64,000 bases of DNA from Patiriisocius sp047730165 (GTDB lineage Bacteria > Bacteroidota > Bacteroidia > Flavobacteriales > Flavobacteriaceae), in contig NZ_CP159834.1 of NCBI RefSeq assembly GCF_047730165.1, forward strand, positions 1,364,001 through 1,428,000. The letters run 5' to 3'. Position 1 is the first letter of the stretch. Each line of letters starts with the position of its first letter. The notes under the pieces were generated by a model. The model had not been told where the DNA came from, ran no database searches, and saw nothing but the letters and a program-made list of their open reading frames with translations. Below, in pieces: positions 27,249-36,246 of the stretch. The position numbers and the translations under genes were made by a program.

Positions 27249-27524
27249 TTAGATAATTGCAAGTATGTCTTCCTCACGCATTATGAGATAATCAGTACCC
27301 TCTAATTTAAGCTCGGTTCCAGAATACTTACCATATAAAACAGTATCTCCTACTTTAACGGTCATTTTGTAATCTTCTTTACCTTTACCAACAGCGGCTA
27401 CTTTGCCTTGTTGAGGTTTTTCTTTTGCACTGTCTGGTATATATAATCCAGATGCCGTTTTAGTTTCTGCCGCTTGTGGCTCCACAACTACCCTGTCTGA
27501 AAGAGGTTGAATTTTTAAACTCAT
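27249..27524 (-). CDS. groS: co-chaperonin GroES (10 kDa)
   Basis: The 91-residue lid of GroEL. It has IQPLSDRVVVEPQAAETKTA at the N-terminus, the mobile loop ASGLYIPDSAKEKPQQGKV near 24-42, and GDTVLYGKYSGTELKL near 64-79. It is the first gene of groES-groEL. Upstream I find no CIRCE element. A TTGACA/TACTTT pair is present instead (27594-27622). Confidence 0.97.
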   Translation of the reverse strand: MSLKIQPLSDRVVVEPQAAETKTASGLYIPDSAKEKPQQGKVAAVGKGKEDYKMTVKVGDTVLYGKYSGTELKLEGTDYLIMREEDILAII

Positions 27525-27593
27525 TTTTTATGTTATTTATATTTCCGCAGTAATTGGAAACTTGATTAATAATTACTGCTATTAACTAGACAG

Positions 27594-27622
27594 AAAGTAT
27601 GCCAACGCTTACAAACTGTCAA
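27594..27622 (-). promoter_or_regulatory. possible groES promoter of TTGACA type
   Basis: On the minus strand TTGACA (27622-27617) and TACTTT (27599-27594) are separated by 17 bases. This resembles an E. coli-type -35/-10 more than the usual TTG/TAnnTTTG of this window. It lies 70-98 bases upstream of the groES ATG. Confidence 0.45.
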
Positions 27623-27640
27623 TTTAAACTTTTTGCACAT

Positions 27641-27672
27641 AAAAAATGCCAGCTTGTCATAAGCTGGCATTT
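27641..27672 (-). terminator. terminator after secG
   Basis: A 12-bp stem (27644-27655 with 27661-27672) has a 5-base loop. On the minus strand it is followed by a short U-tract. It ends the miaB-to-secG block before groES. Confidence 0.75.
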
Positions 27673-27694
27673 GATATGTTATGTAAAACGAATC

Positions 27695-28045
27695 TTAATT
27701 AGTCGCTCCGTCAGTATCTGTTGTTGGAGGTAACGCTTGATCAGTTGGAGGAAGTACATTGTCAATCGCGTCTTGGTCAAGTGCACGAGAATCACTATTG
27801 TTTTCTCCTGTTCCTAATAAGGGGATGTTAGAAAGCAAGATTAATGCAATTAAGATAATAGACAAAGTCCAAGTACTCTTATCAAGGAAATCTGTGGTCT
27901 TCTTGACACCACCTAATTGCTGCGTTCCACCGCCACCAAAAGAAGAAGATAATCCGCCTCCCTTGGGGTTTTGCACCATTATAACTATTACTAGCAAAAA
28001 TGCTACAAAAATGATCAAAATTAAAAATATTGTAAACGTACTCAT
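27695..28045 (-). CDS. secG: preprotein translocase subunit SecG
   Basis: This is a small subunit of the SecYEG channel. The 116-residue product has two membrane helices (about 5-23 and 55-75) with the conserved loop MVQNPKGGGLSSSFGGGGTQ between them, then a Pro/Thr/Asp-rich tail. The tail is longer than in E. coli but usual in Bacteroidota. It lies five bases after the preceding 312-residue gene. Confidence 0.94.
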   Translation of the reverse strand: MSTFTIFLILIIFVAFLLVIVIMVQNPKGGGLSSSFGGGGTQQLGGVKKTTDFLDKSTWTLSIILIALILLSNIPLLGTGENNSDSRALDQDAIDNVLPPTDQALPPTTDTDGATN

Positions 28046-28050
28046 TGCTT

Positions 28051-28989
28051 TTATTTTTTAACTAAATTTTTTACTGCTCGAATTTGGTCTGCAAAGAAAC
28101 CACTTTTTTCGGGATATTTCAACATTAATATATTATAAGCTTGTATGGCCTTGTCATATTTTTTTTGTTGTAAATATACCTTTGCTAAAGTCTCTGTCAT
28201 CAAGGCTTTTGGGCTTCCACTATCTGCAATTGCTAACTGTGGGAAAGGCTCGTTTTTTGCTTTTGGAACAATTTTAGGTTGCTCTTTTATAAATTTTTCT
28301 ATCTGTTGAAACTTTCTGGCCTTCATGGAGACCTCTTTTGCTCGCGTTTCGGATGCTTTTTTTACTTCAGAAATGTGCTTATCAGCTTCGATTTCCTCTT
28401 TTATAATAGGGGCTACTTGCGATAGTTTTAACCATTCTGTAAATGAATGGGTGTCTTCTTTCGTGAAGGGGATAGGCGCGTTTTCTTCAATCGCAATAGC
28501 TTCTTCTGTAGCAAGTTCTTCACGACTTATAATTTCCGAAGGGTCACTTGCGTTTCCTAAGATCGTAAGTACCGCTTCCTTTTTCTTTTCAAAAAGATGA
28601 GGGTCTAAGATTGCATTTGCCTTTTTAAGTTCTTGTTTCATCTCACGGTCGAGGGCAAGACTCACTTCTTCAGATACATCTTGATGATCTACGTCAATCT
28701 CATTCCATTGGGCTTCATGCGCCATAATCGCTTGCGAAATCTGATCTTGAATAAAGGCGGTAGATGTAATATATGAAAATAATACATCTCGGTCTGTCGT
28801 GTATGCGGCGGTTTTCTTTAGCGCATCATTATATAAAAAACTGTTTTCTTTTTTAAAGGCTTTTAATTGTAAAGCACGCGCAGATTGAAAATAGGGATAT
28901 TTGTCCAACACGAGTGCAAGATCACTTAAATGCTCCTTGTCTATCTCCTGTGGGTTTGCCAATAGGTATGTGTACGTTTCTTTATTCAC
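28051..28989 (-). CDS. hypothetical protein with C-terminal TPR-like repeat
   Basis: The 312-residue, mostly helical, soluble protein shows no signal peptide. The N-terminus reads LANPQEIDKEHLSDLALVLD. A charged middle region follows, and a single TPR-like unit lies near the C-terminus (AKVYLQQKKYDKAIQAYNIL near 265-285). It sits between lptE and secG with gaps of three and five bases, so it is surely cotranscribed. The conserved neighbourhood suggests an envelope or secretion link, but I recognise no enzymatic domain. Confidence 0.85.
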   Translation of the reverse strand: MNKETYTYLLANPQEIDKEHLSDLALVLDKYPYFQSARALQLKAFKKENSFLYNDALKKTAAYTTDRDVLFSYITSTAFIQDQISQAIMAHEAQWNEIDVDHQDVSEEVSLALDREMKQELKKANAILDPHLFEKKKEAVLTILGNASDPSEIISREELATEEAIAIEENAPIPFTKEDTHSFTEWLKLSQVAPIIKEEIEADKHISEVKKASETRAKEVSMKARKFQQIEKFIKEQPKIVPKAKNEPFPQLAIADSGSPKALMTETLAKVYLQQKKYDKAIQAYNILMLKYPEKSGFFADQIRAVKNLVKK

Positions 28990-28992
28990 AAC

Positions 28993-29514
28993 TTACCATT
29001 TTGCGAGTGATTTATTAAAAATATCTTGTGTGATGCGTTCAAAAATTTCGTCGAGTGCCGAGTCTAATGATGAGCCTATGAGTTGCGTAGTTCCTGGATA
29101 ATCAAAGTAAAAAGAAAAGCGTTGCTCAAAGTCGTTGTCAGGTATTTTAGTGTCATAAAACCGAATATTGACGCCTACGGTGAGCCGGTTTTGGGCCGCT
29201 GTACTTTGTGAAGTTGCTGTAATAGGGGCAGTGTAGAATTCTACAATTTCGCCTTCATATAACAAATCGCCGTTATTCGTGACAAGATCTAAACTTGTTT
29301 GGTTAAGCAAGAGGTCTTGCAACTTTAAAGTAAAATCACGATCAATACCAGGCTGCACATTTGCTGCATTATTCTGAAAATAATTTACCTGAAATGTCTT
29401 TATGTCTGGGCCTATGTTCGCGCCAGAAAATGAGTAAGCTCCGCAGCCGTTTAGTACTAAGAATAAGCAAAAGGTAAAACTAATGATCGCTATGTGTCGC
29501 AGTTTTTGTTTCAT
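28993..29514 (-). CDS. lptE: LPS assembly lipoprotein LptE-like
   Basis: LptE plugs the LptD barrel that inserts LPS into the outer membrane. The start at 29514 gives 173 residues beginning MKQKLRHIAIISFTFCLFLV, with lipobox LNGCGAYSF. An upstream in-frame ATG at 29577 would put 21 extra residues before the signal peptide and overlap the sigma-54 regulator gene, so it is rejected. The core VNYFQNNAANVQPGIDRDF is typical of Bacteroidota LptE proteins. It follows the sigma-54 activator gene after 19 bases. Confidence 0.85.
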   Translation of the reverse strand: MKQKLRHIAIISFTFCLFLVLNGCGAYSFSGANIGPDIKTFQVNYFQNNAANVQPGIDRDFTLKLQDLLLNQTSLDLVTNNGDLLYEGEIVEFYTAPITATSQSTAAQNRLTVGVNIRFYDTKIPDNDFEQRFSFYFDYPGTTQLIGSSLDSALDEIFERITQDIFNKSLAKW

Positions 29515-29533
29515 ATAAATTACAACAGCTAAA

Positions 29534-30808
29534 TTACAAATTATATTGTTTAATCTTTCTATAAAGTGTGCGTTCACTTATCCCAAGTTCATCTGCGGCG
29601 TCTTTTCGCTTTCCTTTATATTTTTCGAGCGATTTTTTAATGAGTTCAAGCTCCTTCTCGTGCAAGGATAAATTTTCTTCTTCTTCAATCTCTTCGGCAA
29701 AATCATACTTGCTGGATTTCTGTTCTGGTGTTTCTGAAATATTAAGTACCTCCACATCTGAGTTGTCATCAGAATAATCGTCTTCCACAATCGCAGCTAA
29801 TTGTTCTTCGTGGTCGTGCTCCTTGGAGTATATTTTATTAATCAAAGTAGAGTTTTCTTCTTTTACTTCCGAAGAATTAGTAGAGTTCATTAACTCCATC
29901 GTAAGCTTTTTAAGATCGTTCACATCCCGTTGCATGTCAAACATAACTTTGTAAAGAATCTCTCGCTCGTTACTAAAATCACTTTGAGATTTCTTTGAAC
30001 CAATGACTGCTGGTAAATTACTGCCCATGTTTGGCAAGTAGTGCTTGAGTGTTTTATAGTCAATACTTCTTTCTGTTTCTAGTACAGAAATCTGTTCTGC
30101 CACATTACGCAATTGTCTTATGTTTCCACTCCATCTATATTGAAGTAATAAGCTAATGGCTTGCTCTTCTAATCTAACAGTTGGCATCTTGTATTTCTGA
30201 GCAAAGTCTGAGGCAAATTTTCTAAATAACAAATGAATGTCTTCACTTCGTTCTCTTAGTGGGGGTAAATTAATGTCTACCGTGCTCAGTCTATAATAAA
30301 GGTCTTCTCTAAATTTCCCTTTTTCTATTGCCTCTACAATCTTCACGTTTGTGGCCGCAACAATGCGTACGTTGGTTTTTTGAAGGCTGGACGAGCCCAC
30401 TTTTAAAAATTCGCCATTCTCCAACACACGTAATAAACGCACTTGAGTAGGCAAGGGCAATTCTCCTACTTCATCAAGAAAAATGGTACCACCATCTGCT
30501 ACCTCAAAATAACCATTACGAGTAGAAGTAGCTCCCGTAAATGCTCCTTTTTCGTGACCAAAAAGCTCACTATCTATCGTCCCTTCTGGAATTGCTCCAC
30601 AGTTTACCGCAATATATTTATGGTGCTTCCTATGTGATAAAGCATGTATGATTTTAGGAATACTTTCTTTACCCACACCGCTTTCTCCTGTCACCAATAC
30701 AGAGATGTCTGTTGGCGCTACTTGGATTGCTTTTTCTACGGCACGATTGAGCTTAGGGTCATTCCCAATAATACCAAATCGTTGTTTTGTTGCTTGTATA
30801 CTTTCCAT
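29534..30808 (-). CDS. sigma-54-dependent transcriptional activator without sensor domain
   Basis: The 424-residue AAA+ enhancer-binding protein begins almost directly with the AAA+ domain. Walker A is GESGVGKES near 41-49, the sigma-54 contact loop is HEKGAFTGAT near 81-90, Walker B is GTIFLDEVGELP near 108-119, and FREDLYYRLS lies near 171. A variable acidic region follows. The C-terminus is a Fis-type helix-turn-helix (RKDAADELGISERTLYRKIK). There is no receiver, PAS or GAF domain at the N-terminus, so activity must be controlled otherwise. It lies between miaB and lptE. Confidence 0.93.
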   Translation of the reverse strand: MESIQATKQRFGIIGNDPKLNRAVEKAIQVAPTDISVLVTGESGVGKESIPKIIHALSHRKHHKYIAVNCGAIPEGTIDSELFGHEKGAFTGATSTRNGYFEVADGGTIFLDEVGELPLPTQVRLLRVLENGEFLKVGSSSLQKTNVRIVAATNVKIVEAIEKGKFREDLYYRLSTVDINLPPLRERSEDIHLLFRKFASDFAQKYKMPTVRLEEQAISLLLQYRWSGNIRQLRNVAEQISVLETERSIDYKTLKHYLPNMGSNLPAVIGSKKSQSDFSNEREILYKVMFDMQRDVNDLKKLTMELMNSTNSSEVKEENSTLINKIYSKEHDHEEQLAAIVEDDYSDDNSDVEVLNISETPEQKSSKYDFAEEIEEEENLSLHEKELELIKKSLEKYKGKRKDAADELGISERTLYRKIKQYNL

Positions 30809-30911
30809 ATGTATTTCCCGTATTAGCGGGAATCTAAGCTTTAAGTTAGCGGTGCTTTTCCATTGTGGAACTACACTAAATTCTAAATATGTACTGGCTT
30901 CCTAGCGGGGT

Positions 30912-32345
30912 CTAGGAAACGGCCTCTCCTATTAACGTTGCACTGGTGCAACTGTTTATCTTTACCTGTACAAAGTCACCTGGTTTGTAATCTCCTTTTG
31001 GGAATACTGCTACGATGCTTTGTTCATTACGACCACTCCATTGGTCTGGGTTTTTCTTTGATTCTTTTTCTACGAGTATTTCAGTTATTTTGCCTATAAA
31101 TTGTTGTGTTCTGTACGCTCCATTCTTTCTTTGCTGATCTACCACTTCAGATAATCTTCTTTTCTTGGTTACTTCTGGGATGTCATCTTCAAATTTGCGA
31201 GCCGCCATTGTTCCTGGTCTTTCAGAATACTTATACATATAACCAAAAGCAAATTTCACTTGCTCCATTAAAGCTAAGGTATCTTGATGATCTTCTTCTG
31301 TTTCTGAAGGAAAACCTATAATCATATCTTGTGAAATACTTGCTTCCGGAATAATTTCCCACATTCTGTTGACCAGTGTTAGATATTCTTCTACGCTGTG
31401 CTGGCGGTTCATTTCTTTTAAAATGCGATTGCTTCCACTTTGCACGGGTAAGTGCACGTGCTTGCAAATGTTCTTGTGCTTTGCCATTACATGAAAAACG
31501 TCTTCGGTCATATCCTGCGGATTTGAGGTAGAAAAGCGAATTCTCATTTCCGGTTGTGCCGTGGCAACAAGTTCTAGTAATTGTGAAAAGGAAGTAGCAG
31601 TAGCTTTTTCCATTTCGGAAGCAGATTTGAAATCTTTTTTGAGTCCGCCGCCATACCATAAATAACTATCTACATTTTGCCCTAGCAGTGTTACTTCTTT
31701 ATACCCGTTAGTGGCAAGATCATTTATTTCTTTAAGAATACTCTTTGGGTCACGGCTACGTTCGCGCCCTCTTGTAAAAGGAACCACGCAAAAGGTGCAC
31801 ATATTATCACAGCCTCTAGTAATACTTACAAGAGCGTTTATACCATTTGTGTTTAAACGTACAGGAGAAATGTCTCCATAGGTTTCGTCTTTAGATAGCA
31901 CTACGTTAACCGCATCATTGCCAGCTTCAACTTCAGCTAAAAGATTAGGGAGGTCTTTGTAGGCGTCTGGTCCAACGACCATATCTACAATTTTTTCTTC
32001 ATCCAAGAATTTTTCTTTCAAGCGTTCTGCCATGCAGCCTAGAACACCCACTTTCATTTTTGGGTTGATATCGCGTTTTACAGCGTTATATTTTTCGAGA
32101 CGCTTGCGTACCGTTTGTTCTGCCTTGTCTCTTATGGAACAGGTGTTTACTAGAACAAGATCTGCTTCTTCCAGTATTTGGGTCGTATTAAAACCTTGTT
32201 CGCTAAGTATGGATGCTACGATTTCGCTATCGCTAAAGTTCATAGCACAACCGTAACTCTCAATAAAGAGTTTACGTGTGTTTTTCTGCTTAGGAGCTAG
32301 TTCTAGGGCATTGCCTTGTACTTTTTCATCGATTGTTTTTTCCAT
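30912..32345 (-). CDS. miaB: tRNA-2-methylthio-N6-dimethylallyladenosine synthase
   Basis: This radical-SAM methylthiotransferase acts on A37 of tRNAs reading UNN codons. The start at 32345 (MEKTIDEKV) gives 477 residues; a longer frame reads through the promoter. The UPF0004 domain cysteines are in ESYGCAMNFSDSE, NTCSIRDKAE and VLGCMAERLK. The radical-SAM cluster is CDNMCTFC (CxxxCxxC). A TRAM domain closes the protein. A -7 element lies 43 bases upstream. The sigma-54 activator gene follows after 103 bases. Confidence 0.96.
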   Translation of the reverse strand: MEKTIDEKVQGNALELAPKQKNTRKLFIESYGCAMNFSDSEIVASILSEQGFNTTQILEEADLVLVNTCSIRDKAEQTVRKRLEKYNAVKRDINPKMKVGVLGCMAERLKEKFLDEEKIVDMVVGPDAYKDLPNLLAEVEAGNDAVNVVLSKDETYGDISPVRLNTNGINALVSITRGCDNMCTFCVVPFTRGRERSRDPKSILKEINDLATNGYKEVTLLGQNVDSYLWYGGGLKKDFKSASEMEKATATSFSQLLELVATAQPEMRIRFSTSNPQDMTEDVFHVMAKHKNICKHVHLPVQSGSNRILKEMNRQHSVEEYLTLVNRMWEIIPEASISQDMIIGFPSETEEDHQDTLALMEQVKFAFGYMYKYSERPGTMAARKFEDDIPEVTKKRRLSEVVDQQRKNGAYRTQQFIGKITEILVEKESKKNPDQWSGRNEQSIVAVFPKGDYKPGDFVQVKINSCTSATLIGEAVS

Positions 32346-32388
32346 AGCGGTAATCTCAAGCGTTATCTGTGACTGTTCAACTAGCGTG

Positions 32389-32396
32389 CAAAGATA
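32389..32396 (-). promoter_or_regulatory. -7 promoter element of miaB
   Basis: Minus strand reads TATCTTTG, an exact TAnnTTTG match, 43 bases before the ATG at 32345. Confidence 0.6.
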
Positions 32397-32484
32397 GGTA
32401 TAAAGAATAAATTCTGACAAAGTGGCAGATAACATTTTATTATATTTACAACTAACTAATAGATAAACTAAAATATCCAATTCA

Positions 32485-33231
32485 ATGGAACACAAAATTT
32501 TCAAAAAAATAGCGCAATCTTCAAACCCAGATTTTGGAGATATCATATCTAAGAGTTTTGATATGTATAAAAAGGTAATTTCTGAAGGTATCTTACATAT
32601 GTTAATAAGCATCGCGATTGTGATTCCATTTATGCTTATTGTCTACCTGCCCATCCTTCCAGAGTATATCAGTATGATGCAGAACATGGGGGATTCTTAT
32701 AATCAAGCAAATGTTTTTGAAGATATGGCTCCGCCCTTCCTTATTGTTTGGGTGCTCGTAATCTTAGTAATGTCATTTGTTATGCAGGTTTTAAGTGTTT
32801 CTATTTTTGGCCATTTTTTAAAATTTCTGAAAAATAAAGATTTAGGGAACAACGATGATATAGGCGGCTATTTTACAATTGCAAAAGAGCATTTCGGGAA
32901 GATAATTGTTTTATCTCTCGCGACTACGGGGATCACGCTCTTAGCTACAATAGCGTGTTTTCTTCCTGTTTTTTACGTGATGGTGCCCCTTACCTTGATT
33001 ACCCCAATTTTTATATTCAATCCAGAATTAAGCGTGGCTGATATGGTGAAGGCTAGCTTTAAATTAGGTAATAAATACTGGGGTGTCCTATTTGGATTAT
33101 TTATCGTGAGCGGACTAATGGCATCCTTAGGATTTGTCGCTTGTTATATAGGTATTATCACAACAGCGTTTTTTAGCTACATCGTTTACTATTACGTATA
33201 TAAAGAAACGATTGGGTTTGATACAGATTAA
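32485..33231 (+). CDS. hypothetical polytopic membrane protein
   Basis: The 248-residue protein has about five or six membrane segments: roughly 35-60, 85-112, 135-160, 160-178 and 205-240. The N-terminus is soluble (NPDFGDIISKSFDMYKK). The organisation resembles proteins annotated as DUF975 or glycerophosphodiester phosphodiesterase membrane domain. The match is to topology and general pattern only, so no function is assigned. It is divergent from miaB and monocistronic as far as I can see. Confidence 0.8.
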   Translation: MEHKIFKKIAQSSNPDFGDIISKSFDMYKKVISEGILHMLISIAIVIPFMLIVYLPILPEYISMMQNMGDSYNQANVFEDMAPPFLIVWVLVILVMSFVMQVLSVSIFGHFLKFLKNKDLGNNDDIGGYFTIAKEHFGKIIVLSLATTGITLLATIACFLPVFYVMVPLTLITPIFIFNPELSVADMVKASFKLGNKYWGVLFGLFIVSGLMASLGFVACYIGIITTAFFSYIVYYYVYKETIGFDTD

Positions 33232-33254
33232 TAGAAACAGGGACAGCATAAGTG

Positions 33255-33367
33255 CTTCGGAAATAGTGTTTATTGAAAAATAAATAATTTTTTATAACTG
33301 CTTTCTTAACGCAGAAGCAACTTTTTTAATCAGCGAACACGGGCTTCGAGGCTGAAAATTTCCGAAG
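33255..33367. repeat. inverted pair of the ATTTCCGAAG motif
   Basis: The 10-mer ATTTCCGAAG occurs at 33358-33367 on plus and at 33255-33264 on minus, about 100 bases apart in the gap before topA. It belongs to a set of eight exact copies in this window (see findings). Confidence 0.6.
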
Positions 33368-33440
33368 TTTAAAAAAGGGAGTGTTTGGCTAATCTCTTGC
33401 TAAATTTGAGATATTTATTAAGGTATAAAAAAATTTCGCA

Positions 33441-33448
33441 TACTTTTG
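33441..33448 (+). promoter_or_regulatory. -7 promoter element of topA
   Basis: TACTTTTG, an exact TAnnTTTG match, 19 bases before the ATG at 33468. Confidence 0.65.
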
Positions 33449-33467
33449 TATCCCAATTTTACACATT

Positions 33468-34493
33468 ATGGCAAAAAATTTAGTGATTGTTGAGTCCCCT
33501 GCAAAGGCAAAAACCATTGAAAAATTTCTCGGAAAAGATTATAAGGTAGCGTCCAGTTTTGGGCATATAGCAGATCTACCCTCCAAGGAGTTAGGTGTAG
33601 ATGTCGAGGGTGATTTTTCTCCTAAATATATAGTTTCCAGTGATAAGAAGAAGCTGGTAGCAGATTTAAAGAAGGAAGCAAAGAAGGCTGATATGGTTTG
33701 GCTGGCTAGTGATGAGGATCGAGAAGGAGAAGCAATTGCGTGGCACTTAGCAGAAGAATTAGACCTGAAAGACGAGAATACAAAACGAATTGTTTTTCAC
33801 GAGATTACGAAGACGGCGATACTAAAAGCCATTGAAAACCCTAGAAAAATAGATTATAATCTGGTAGATGCTCAGCAAGCGAGACGTGTATTAGATAGAT
33901 TAGTGGGGTATGAGCTGTCTCCTGTTTTATGGAGAAAAGTAAAAGGTGGATTGTCTGCCGGACGTGTGCAATCTGTCGCAGTGCGATTGATAGTAGAGCG
34001 CGAACGTGAGATTGAAGGTTTTACTGCGGTAGGCTCTTATAGAATAGATGCAGAGTTTTTATCTGTGGACGGAAGTAAGTTTAAAGCAAAACTTGCCAAG
34101 AACTTTACTACCGAGAAAGAGGCGAGAGCCTTTCTAGAAAAAAATATAGGCGCATCTTATGATGTAGCTAGTCTTGCTAAAAAACCCGCTAAAAAATCTC
34201 CAGCTGCACCATTTACGACTTCGACGATGCAGCAAGAAGCGGCCAGAAAATTATATTTCTCAGTAGGAAAAACCATGACGATTGCTCAGCGCCTGTATGA
34301 GGCTGGTCTAATTACTTATATGAGAACAGATAGTGTAAATCTATCTAAAGATGCTAAAAAGCAGCCGCTGCAGAAATCTCAAAATCTTACGGAAAAGAAT
34401 ATAGCAATCCACGTGACTATAAAGGAAAGGCTAAAGGAGCACAAGAAGCTCACGAAGCGATTAGACCGACAGATATGTCTAAGCACAGCGTAA
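33468..34493 (+). CDS. topA: DNA topoisomerase I, N-terminal part (frameshifted gene)
   Basis: TopA relaxes negative supercoils by a type IA mechanism. This part carries the Toprim domain (SPAKAKTIEKFLGKDYKVAS near 9-28, acidic DEDREGEAIAWH near 83-94) and the catalytic Tyr in GLITYMRTDSVNLS near 280. After codons GAT GCT AAA AAG (34350-34361) the frame leaves the family and reads unrelated residues until the stop at 34491. Shifting by one base at the A-run 34356-34360 restores AAAEISKSYGKEY and continues into the second part. One missing A explains everything. The gene is essential in most bacteria, so a sequencing indel or frame-restoring slippage is more likely than loss. Confidence 0.93.
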   Translation: MAKNLVIVESPAKAKTIEKFLGKDYKVASSFGHIADLPSKELGVDVEGDFSPKYIVSSDKKKLVADLKKEAKKADMVWLASDEDREGEAIAWHLAEELDLKDENTKRIVFHEITKTAILKAIENPRKIDYNLVDAQQARRVLDRLVGYELSPVLWRKVKGGLSAGRVQSVAVRLIVEREREIEGFTAVGSYRIDAEFLSVDGSKFKAKLAKNFTTEKEARAFLEKNIGASYDVASLAKKPAKKSPAAPFTTSTMQQEAARKLYFSVGKTMTIAQRLYEAGLITYMRTDSVNLSKDAKKQPLQKSQNLTEKNIAIHVTIKERLKEHKKLTKRLDRQICLSTA

Positions 34494-36004
34494 ATGTGGA
34501 AAATGATCAAGCACGTTTGTATGATCTGATTTGGAAACGAACCCTAGCTTCGCAAATGAGTGATGCGCAATTGGAGCGTACCAATGTGAAAATTGGAATT
34601 CACGGCGCAAATACATTAAAAGAGCAGTTTACTTCTAACGGAGAGATGATCAAGTTTGATGGTTTCTTAAAAGTGTACCTTGAGGGGACTGATTTTGAAG
34701 AAGAAGAACAAGAAGGAATGTTGCCAAATCTTAATGAAGGCGACGACCTAAATAAAAATTATATTACCGCTACAGAGCGTTTTTCAAGACCAGCGTACCG
34801 TTTTACAGAAGCATCTTTAGTAAAGCAATTGGAAGAACTAGGTATTGGACGTCCGTCTACGTATGCGCCAACAATATCTACTATTATCAACAGAAACTAT
34901 GTTGAAAAGGGAACGATAGAAGGGGTAGAGCGTTCTTATTTACAGATGACACAAGAAGCTGAATCTGTTACAGATATACAACTAACCGAAACAGTAGGGT
35001 CGGACAAAGGAAAATTGGTCCCAACAGATATTGGGTTGATTGTAAACGACTTTTTGGTGGAGCATTTTTCTAATGTATTGGATTTTAATTTCACCGCAAA
35101 AGTGGAACAAAATTTTGATGATATTGCAGACGGAAATTTGAAGTGGAAGACGATGATGAAAGACTTCTATGATAAGTTTCATCCTACTGTAGAAGATGTA
35201 AAAGAAAATGCAGATAGAGAAAGTGGTGAGCGTATTTTAGGGGATGACCCAGAAACTGGAAAACCTGTTTTAGTTCGATTAGGGCGTTTTGGTCCAATGG
35301 CACAAATAGGCGCTGCAGATGATGAGGAGAAGAAATTTGCAAGTTTACGTCCAGATCAGCAGCTACACTTGGTCACTTTTGAAGAAGTGATGGATTTATT
35401 TAAGTTGCCAAAAACACTAGGGGTTTATGATGGAGAAGAAGTAGAGGTGAGTAACGGACGTTTTGGACCTTATGTGCGTTTGGGAAAAATGTTTGTGTCT
35501 CTTCCTAAAGGGCAAGATCCTTTAGATGTAGATATGGCGATGGCAAAAGAGCTTATTGAAGAAAAGAAAAAAGCGGATGCTCCTATTTATATGTATGAAG
35601 ACCTGCCTGTACAGAAAGGAAAAGGTCGTTTTGGACCATTCATTAAATGGAACAATATGTTTATCAATGTCAATAAGAAATATGACCATGATAATTTAAG
35701 CGAAGCAGATGTTATTGAGCTTATTGAACATAAAAAGCAAAAAGAAATTGATAAGGTGATCCATAACTGGGAGGAAGAAGGAATACGATTAGAGAAAGCC
35801 AGATGGGGAAGGTATAACCTGCTCAAAGGGAAAACGAAAGTCGAGTTGCCAAAAACTACAGAAGCTGAAAAAATGACACTTGAAGAAGCGCAAGGCATTC
35901 TAGAGAAAAACGCACCGAAGAAGAAAAAAACTGCAGCTAAAAAGAAAGCTCCGGCTAAAAAGAAAGCTCCAGCCAAGAAGAAAGCGGCGACTAAGAAGAA
36001 GTAA
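34475..36004 (+). CDS. topA: DNA topoisomerase I, C-terminal part (frameshifted gene)
   Basis: This frame continues TopA in the -1 frame relative to the first part. The ATG at 34475 is probably internal, not a true start. Homology in this frame begins at about 34361 with AAAEISKSYGKEY, followed by KGKAKGAQEAHEAIRPTDMS. The rest of the type IA core follows, including YRFTEASLVKQLEELGIGRP near 108-127 and PTDIGLIVNDFLVEHF. Topo-C repeats come next (RLGRFGPMAQIG, VSNGRFGPYVRLG, KGRFGPFIKW). The tail is Lys/Ala-rich, ending KKKAATKKK. Together the two parts give about 840 residues, normal for flavobacterial TopA. Confidence 0.92.
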   Translation: MSKHSVNVENDQARLYDLIWKRTLASQMSDAQLERTNVKIGIHGANTLKEQFTSNGEMIKFDGFLKVYLEGTDFEEEEQEGMLPNLNEGDDLNKNYITATERFSRPAYRFTEASLVKQLEELGIGRPSTYAPTISTIINRNYVEKGTIEGVERSYLQMTQEAESVTDIQLTETVGSDKGKLVPTDIGLIVNDFLVEHFSNVLDFNFTAKVEQNFDDIADGNLKWKTMMKDFYDKFHPTVEDVKENADRESGERILGDDPETGKPVLVRLGRFGPMAQIGAADDEEKKFASLRPDQQLHLVTFEEVMDLFKLPKTLGVYDGEEVEVSNGRFGPYVRLGKMFVSLPKGQDPLDVDMAMAKELIEEKKKADAPIYMYEDLPVQKGKGRFGPFIKWNNMFINVNKKYDHDNLSEADVIELIEHKKQKEIDKVIHNWEEEGIRLEKARWGRYNLLKGKTKVELPKTTEAEKMTLEEAQGILEKNAPKKKKTAAKKKAPAKKKAPAKKKAATKKK

Positions 36005-36246
36005 ACAGTTGCAGTGGCGGCGTGATCTTGTTATTCTGTTCCAAAGCTTATGGAGGTTCAGAAATTATCAGTAGAAAAAAAAATTAAAAGTGAAGCTGGA
36101 ATTTTACTTGGGTTGACTTTTTTAATGAATCAAGAGACAGGAAGTAGGAAATGATGGAGGAAAAACGCTTATGTTACTTGATGTCACACAACTGATAACG
36201 CATATTAATATCCCGATATCAAATACTCACTTATCATAAAAAGCCT

